A stretch of 64,000 bases of DNA from an uncultured Salinicoccus sp. Lineage in GTDB: Bacteria > Bacillota > Bacilli > Staphylococcales > Salinicoccaceae. The notes beneath the pieces are model-generated. The model did no database searches. It was not told where the DNA came from and saw only the letters and a program-made list of their open reading frames with translations. The stretch covers positions 186,001 through 250,000 of the forward strand of contig CANLWV010000001.1 of NCBI GenBank assembly GCA_947494965.1. The letters are read 5' to 3'. A program made the translations under genes and the position numbers. Below, piece after piece: positions 59,715 to 64,000 of the stretch (its first letter is position 1; every line of letters starts with the position of its first letter).

Positions 59715-60838
59715 TCCAGTACCTCCTTTATTTCTTCATAAACAGCCCCTAAAGCATCGCATAGCTGATCGACTTCAGCCTGAGTCGTCATATTGCCAAA
59801 GGAGATTCGGATGCTGCCTTCTATCTTCTCTTTGCTGGATCCGATTGCTGACAAGGTTTCATTTAATTTTCTCAACTTAGACGCACATGCACTTGTTGTC
59901 GACACCATAACACCGCGCCTTCCAAGCGCATTGACGACAACTTCCCCCTGCGCTCCGATAAAGGAAATATTCATGATATGCGGCACTCCCCCAGGATGGA
60001 TGTGAATCGACTTAAAATCTCCAAGCGTATTCTGGACCTGTTCATTGTAGCGTATTATCCGTGCCGTATTTTCTTTTATGCCTTCTGTGGATATACGCAT
60101 GGCTCTGGCCATCGCAACCGCTCCAGGAAGGTTCACGGTACCACTCCTTTTGCCGTACTCGTGACCCCCACCATGAATAATTGGAAATGTTGCCTTACCA
60201 TCTCTGGAGAGCAAGGCTCCGACTCCTTTTACACCGTGGAATTTATGGCTGCTGAAGCTGAGTGAGCCCACGCCCCGGTAGTCCATTTGTATTTTCCCTA
60301 CTGCTTGTGTGGCGTCTACATGGAGATGTACTTTAGGGTGATCCTCAAGCAGCCTGACTATTTCCTGTACGGGTTGCACGCTCCCTATTATATTATTGAC
60401 GGCCATGACGGTTATGAAAATAACATCCTCATCAATAAGCGCCTCAAGATGCGAGAGGTCTATCATGCCTTCTGGGGTGGTGCGGATATATTTGACTCTG
60501 AAACCCTTCTCTTTCATCGCCTCTAGGGTGTTCATGATGCTTGGATGCTCAATCTCACTGGCAAGTATCGTCTTGCCAGACCGTTTCTTTTTTTCGACGA
60601 TGCCCTGTATGGCAAGATTATTGCTTTCAGTCGCTCCCGAGGTGAATATGCAGTCATACTCATCAAGGCCCATCAGTCCTTTCACTTGGGTGCGTGCAGC
60701 TTCCAACAGCCGCGCCGCTTCACGACCTTTCATATGGATGCTGGCAGTATTGAAGTAATAGTCATCACCAGTATTCAAATAAGTCTCCATCACGGACTTG
60801 TATGGTTTCGTCGTTGCAGCATTATCCATATAGACCAC
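59711..60838 (-). CDS. Cysteine desulfurase partner of ThiI (NifZ-like)
   Basis: PLP enzyme that takes sulfur from cysteine as a persulfide. 375 residues: YMDNAATTKP, SGATESNNLAIQG, HVDATQAVGK, the PLP-lysine segment SFSSHKFHGVKGVGAL and active Cys in VSTTSACASKL. It is overlapped by thiI, matching the nifZ-thiI pair of B. subtilis that makes 4-thiouridine. GTG start at 60838 with AGGGGAG 6 nt upstream. It follows ezrA after a terminator. Confidence 0.95.
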   Translation of the reverse strand: MVYMDNAATTKPYKSVMETYLNTGDDYYFNTASIHMKGREAARLLEAARTQVKGLMGLDEYDCIFTSGATESNNLAIQGIVEKKKRSGKTILASEIEHPSIMNTLEAMKEKGFRVKYIRTTPEGMIDLSHLEALIDEDVIFITVMAVNNIIGSVQPVQEIVRLLEDHPKVHLHVDATQAVGKIQMDYRGVGSLSFSSHKFHGVKGVGALLSRDGKATFPIIHGGGHEYGKRSGTVNLPGAVAMARAMRISTEGIKENTARIIRYNEQVQNTLGDFKSIHIHPGGVPHIMNISFIGAQGEVVVNALGRRGVMVSTTSACASKLRKLNETLSAIGSSKEKIEGSIRISFGNMTTQAEVDQLCDALGAVYEEIKEVLE

Positions 60839-60851
60839 AAATTTCTCCCCT

Positions 60852-60886
60852 TACATAAAAGAGACTCGGGAAATGAATCCCAAGTC
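60852..60886 (-). terminator. Terminator after ezrA
   Basis: 9-bp stem with one G-U pair (GACTTGGGA/TCCCGAGTC), loop of 6, followed on the minus strand by TCTTTTATG. Confidence 0.75.
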
Positions 60887-60895
60887 GTCTGTATT

Positions 60896-62590
60896 CTACT
60901 GCTCATCAAATTCTTTTTCGATACGTTGTGCTGCACCAGGTTCCACTTTCTCGAGTGCGTTTCGTGCGATATCCAGTGCACGCTTATATCTATTTTCCCG
61001 GAATAGGCGTTCCGCTTCACTCAGCATTTGGCTGAAATCGGGATCGTCTTTCCTGTAGCGGTTGCCGTATTGTACCATGACTTCCGTCAAACGGGCATTT
61101 TGAAGCACTTCATAGGATTCATGCTCATATTTATTCATCAGTATGACTGCGCCATTGACCTTATCTTTAATGTACTGGACATTCAAAGGACGGCGTTTGA
61201 AATATTTATGGATTTCCTGTACTTCAATATCCAACTCGTTTTTCATTACAAGGAATTTTTCCGGCACACTCGTCAGATTGGAACCGAAGAGTTCCCGATG
61301 GATTTCCTCTTTGCGATCCTGGATCAGCAGGGCGTTCTCCCGCGCTTCCGTCTCATCCTCCCTGAGGTTTATGAGATATTGCTGGATTTGATTCTGTTCT
61401 TCATTGATAGAACCGATATTTTGTTTGATATATTCGAGGTTATCTAGCACCTCGCTGTAACGCGCCATGGATTTTGATGTCTCCGATATGATGTCGTCGT
61501 ATACATCTATCATATTCTCAATTTCATGCTCGAACTTCTGGACTCTATGCATATCCGTTTCATTTATATGGAAGTACTCTTTCAGATAATCGATTTCAGT
61601 CCTTAATGTGTAGTTCAAGTCTTTTGCATGGAACAGGTCATCTGTGATGATATCTTTTTCATGATCGACTTTGGTTTTTGATTTGACTTCATGTTCAACT
61701 AGCTCAAGCATATCGTCCAGTTCAGCATTGATGCCATCCAATATATCCTTCGCCTCATCCAGATCCAAGCGGGAAATCAGGGGTTCGACGAGATTGAGTT
61801 TGCCTTTGAGCGTCGACAACTTCCCTTCCACCTTTATATGTTCCAGGTCGTAGCCTTCCGCTTTAAGGTCCCTACAGCCGAATCGGATTTCTTGGAACTG
61901 TTGGGGTAGGTCCTTCTGAACTTCCTTGATCATCACCGGAATTTCATCCATGCTCTTTTTCAGGATGCTGAGCTCTTCGTGCACCTCGTCAATTTCCTTA
62001 TTGGCTGTGACGTAATTCCCGTCATTGACATGGTTCTCATAGGATTTCAGCTCAGGTTCATAAGTTTCGATCAACTTTTCAAGTGAGGGCTGACTGTCTC
62101 CAAACTGATGTCCGTTCGCCAGCACATCACGTTTTGCCTCACGATAGATCTTCTCGGCTTCCTCAAACTTCCTCTCACCCGTTTCATTTGAGTCAAGGAA
62201 ATCTCCGATTTCTGAAGCCAGTGCAGTATATTTCGATTCTGCTTCTTCAATCTTCTGTTTTGCAGCTTCGTTCTTTTCACGACTGTCACTGAAGCGGAAT
62301 TTTTCTGCATCCTGCTCTGCCTCAGAAAGTTGAGTGTCTACAAACGCCAAGTCGGTCTTCAGCACATCCTGCCATCCAGCCTGCCATTTTTTGTAGAGGG
62401 TCTGTGCTTCGCCGTGAAGGTTGTAGTCTTTAACTTTAACAAGCTCATCCTGAAATGGCAGGTTGCGCACGCCTTCAAGCTTCGCTCGCTGTGCTTTGAT
62501 ATCTTCTTTTCTGACATTGCGCATGTATAACAGCGCACCGATCGCGATGACCACGGCCAGAATAACAATAATTAAAACATAGACCCACAT
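60896..62590 (-). CDS. ezrA: Septation ring formation regulator EzrA
   Basis: Membrane-anchored spectrin-like protein that limits FtsZ ring assembly and links division to cell wall synthesis in cocci. 564 residues: one N-terminal membrane helix (VYVLIIVILAVVIAIGALLY) followed by a wholly helical, coiled-coil cytoplasmic part rich in Glu/Lys. The C-terminal patch FRENRYKRALDIARNALEKVEPGAAQ is the conserved QNR-type segment. AGGAGG 7 nt before the ATG. Confidence 0.96.
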   Translation of the reverse strand: MWVYVLIIVILAVVIAIGALLYMRNVRKEDIKAQRAKLEGVRNLPFQDELVKVKDYNLHGEAQTLYKKWQAGWQDVLKTDLAFVDTQLSEAEQDAEKFRFSDSREKNEAAKQKIEEAESKYTALASEIGDFLDSNETGERKFEEAEKIYREAKRDVLANGHQFGDSQPSLEKLIETYEPELKSYENHVNDGNYVTANKEIDEVHEELSILKKSMDEIPVMIKEVQKDLPQQFQEIRFGCRDLKAEGYDLEHIKVEGKLSTLKGKLNLVEPLISRLDLDEAKDILDGINAELDDMLELVEHEVKSKTKVDHEKDIITDDLFHAKDLNYTLRTEIDYLKEYFHINETDMHRVQKFEHEIENMIDVYDDIISETSKSMARYSEVLDNLEYIKQNIGSINEEQNQIQQYLINLREDETEARENALLIQDRKEEIHRELFGSNLTSVPEKFLVMKNELDIEVQEIHKYFKRRPLNVQYIKDKVNGAVILMNKYEHESYEVLQNARLTEVMVQYGNRYRKDDPDFSQMLSEAERLFRENRYKRALDIARNALEKVEPGAAQRIEKEFDEQ

Positions 62591-62695
62591 ACATTTACCT
62601 CCTAAGTATATAATTAGATTATAGCTTAAAAAATTGAAAGAAAAAACATTAAAATGTATAATTCACTAATATTGATATAAGATAGGGTGATTTCA

Positions 62696-63166
62696 TTGTT
62701 CACTAAAACACAGATTAAAGATTACACTCAGCTCAATCAGATGCTGAAAAGCCTCATTGAAGATGAAAGCGATAGAATCGCCAATCTATCAAATGCTGCC
62801 AGTCTCCTCAATGTATTTCTCGAAGACATCAATTGGGTTGGCTTCTACCTCTATGACGAGGTAGCGGATGAACTGGTCCTCGGGCCGTTCCAAGGGCTTC
62901 CTGCATGCGTCCGGATCGGAAACGGCAAAGGGGTATGCGGTCTTGCACTCCGCGGTAACGATATCTTCATAGTCGATGACGTAACACAGTTCCCTGGGCA
63001 CATTGCCTGCGATTCGGCAAGCCGTTCAGAAATTGTAGTCCCGATATATATCGATGAAAGGCCAATCGGTGTGCTCGATGTCGACTCGCCTTCCTTCGAC
63101 CGCTTCACAGAAGAAGACAGGACCGGCCTCAGCAATTTTGTGGAAGTACTGAAACAGTATATATAA
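62696..63166 (+). CDS. Free methionine-(R)-sulfoxide reductase (GAF domain)
   Basis: Reduces free Met-R-sulfoxide. 156 residues of one GAF domain; the three fRMsr cysteines are visible in LPACVRIGNGKGVCGLAL and GHIACDSASRSEIVVP, with the end signature RPIGVLDVDSPSFDRF. TTG start at 62696 has GGTGA 5 nt upstream; a GTG nine bases earlier overlaps that site. It lies between ezrA (divergent) and rpsD, as in staphylococci. Confidence 0.92.
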   Translation: MFTKTQIKDYTQLNQMLKSLIEDESDRIANLSNAASLLNVFLEDINWVGFYLYDEVADELVLGPFQGLPACVRIGNGKGVCGLALRGNDIFIVDDVTQFPGHIACDSASRSEIVVPIYIDERPIGVLDVDSPSFDRFTEEDRTGLSNFVEVLKQYI

Positions 63167-63177
63167 TTACGCCTATG

Positions 63178-63206
63178 TTGACAAACCTTAACTCCACATG
63201 TATAAT
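63178..63206 (+). promoter_or_regulatory. Promoter of rpsD
   Basis: TTGACA (63178-63183), 17 bp, TATAAT (63201-63206): a perfect consensus promoter for a highly expressed ribosomal protein gene. Confidence 0.9.
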
Positions 63207-63212
63207 CAGTCA

Positions 63213-63385
63213 TTGTGTAAATGAACGGATTAAGTAGCGGATGATCATTACATGTCAGCATGTGGTTCCCTTGTTGGTGTGCTGCGTAACTGATGCTATA
63301 AGGCGAAGGTACTTAAAACCGCATGCCCATGTAAGTGGTCGTCACCCTTATGATGTTTTTTGCATATACAAACACAATAAGGAGG
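63213..63385 (+). promoter_or_regulatory. Likely S4 autoregulatory leader of rpsD
   Basis: About 180 nt of untranslated leader. A long-range helix can be drawn: TTACATG (63248-63254) with CATGTAA (63328-63334), continued by GCATG (63258-63262) with CATGC (63322-63326), enclosing an internal stem region. Bacillus S4 represses rpsD through a structured leader, so this is the expected element; I cannot confirm its fold or S4 site. Confidence 0.6.
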
Positions 63386-63392
63386 AGTCATT

Positions 63393-63995
63393 ATGGCTCG
63401 ATTTACAGGTTCAATCTGGAAAAAGTCCCGCCGTCTTGGAATTTCCCTGACAGGCACAGGCAAAGAATTGGAACGCCGTCCATACGCCCCTGGTGATCAT
63501 GGACCTACACAAAGGGTAAAACTTTCCGAATACGGAATGCAGCTTCAGGAAAAGCAGAAGCTCCGTTTCATGTACGGCATCAACGAACGCCAGTTCCGCA
63601 AGATCTTCGATCGCTCTGCAAACATGAAAGGCGTTCATGGTGAAAACTTCATGATTCTCCTGGCTTCCCGCTTGGATGCAGTCGTATACCAACTCGGCCT
63701 TGCAAGAACGCGCCGCCAAGCACGTCAACTTGTCAACCACGGTCACGTGACTGTTGATGGCAAGCGTGTGGATATCCCATCCTACACACTTAAAGCAGGC
63801 CAAACGATTGGACTTCGTGAGAAATCACAGAATCTCGATATCGTTAAAGAAGCCATCGAGTACAACAACTTCGTGCCGGAATATCTTTCTTTCGACGAAG
63901 AAAAACTTGAAGGTACTTTCGTGCGTCAGCCGGAACGTTCTGAACTTTCCGCTGATATCAATGAACAGCTTATCGTAGAGTTCTACTCCAGATAA
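63393..63995 (+). CDS. rpsD: 30S ribosomal protein S4
   Basis: Primary assembly protein of the small subunit that nucleates the body by binding 16S rRNA. 200 residues, full length, with the N-terminal [20 protein letters not shown], the RNA-binding S4 domain [20 protein letters not shown] and [20 protein letters not shown], and a C-terminal VEFYSR. It lacks zinc-binding cysteines (C-minus type). AAGGAGGAG upstream of the ATG. Confidence 0.98.
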   Translation: MARFTGSIWKKSRRLGISLTGTGKELERRPYAPGDHGPTQRVKLSEYGMQLQEKQKLRFMYGINERQFRKIFDRSANMKGVHGENFMILLASRLDAVVYQLGLARTRRQARQLVNHGHVTVDGKRVDIPSYTLKAGQTIGLREKSQNLDIVKEAIEYNNFVPEYLSFDEEKLEGTFVRQPERSELSADINEQLIVEFYSR

Positions 63996-64000
63996 TAGGC

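Overview
The window is an unbroken stretch of housekeeping chromosome from a low-to-mid GC Gram-positive coccus of the family Staphylococcaceae. Protein sequences, gene order and a GC content I estimate by eye in the mid-40s per cent fit Salinicoccus or a close relative better than Staphylococcus; the genus is an inference. There are about 51 protein genes, most on the minus strand. I found no rRNA, tRNA, insertion sequence, prophage, CRISPR array or att site.

Layout. (1) 1-4.8 kb: succinate dehydrogenase sdhCAB (sdhB cut by the window edge) and uvrC. (2) 4.8-11 kb: trxA, a 32-residue membrane microprotein, mutS2, polX, cvpA and zapA on the minus strand, with rnhC facing away. (3) 11-20.7 kb: pheST behind a T-box, an rRNA methyltransferase, an M42 aminopeptidase, infC-rpmI-rplT behind an L20-type leader, and thrS behind a second T-box. 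(4) 20.7-28.7 kb: replication and repair block dnaI, dnaB, nrdR, gapB, coaE, mutM, polA. (5) 28.8-43.4 kb: central carbon metabolism: an AbgT-type transporter, mdh-icd-citZ, an acetate-type symporter with its DUF485 partner, a lipoprotein, pfkA-pyk, and malic enzyme-GntR-accD-accA. (6) 43.4-53.8 kb: dnaE, nrnA, ytpI, ytoI, a UPF0173 hydrolase, an unknown protein, ald, usp, ackA. (7) 53.8-64 kb: ytxK, tpx, an RDD protein, sppA, nadK, a TauE/SafE permease, thiI, a cysteine desulfurase, ezrA, fRMsr, and rpsD behind a likely S4 leader.

The genes form a coherent growth programme: TCA cycle, glycolysis with its gluconeogenic GAPDH, malonyl-CoA supply, acetate flux, translation factors controlled by tRNA charging or ribosomal proteins, and replication/repair. 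The order follows the Bacillus subtilis chromosome (sdh-uvrC-...-pheS-...-infC-...-rpsD) almost without a break, whereas Staphylococcus aureus carries the sdh-pheS and infC-rpsD parts far apart, so this lineage appears to keep the ancestral arrangement.

I did not find a new multi-gene system. The points worth a second look are local: an RNase HIII without its N-terminal domain, a thiol peroxidase without the resolving cysteine, an AUA-initiated infC, a CcpN-like double operator on gapB, a microprotein between mutS2 and trxA, a truncated GntR regulator with the acc genes, two unrecognised proteins, and a 42-bp perfect palindrome joining two convergent genes.
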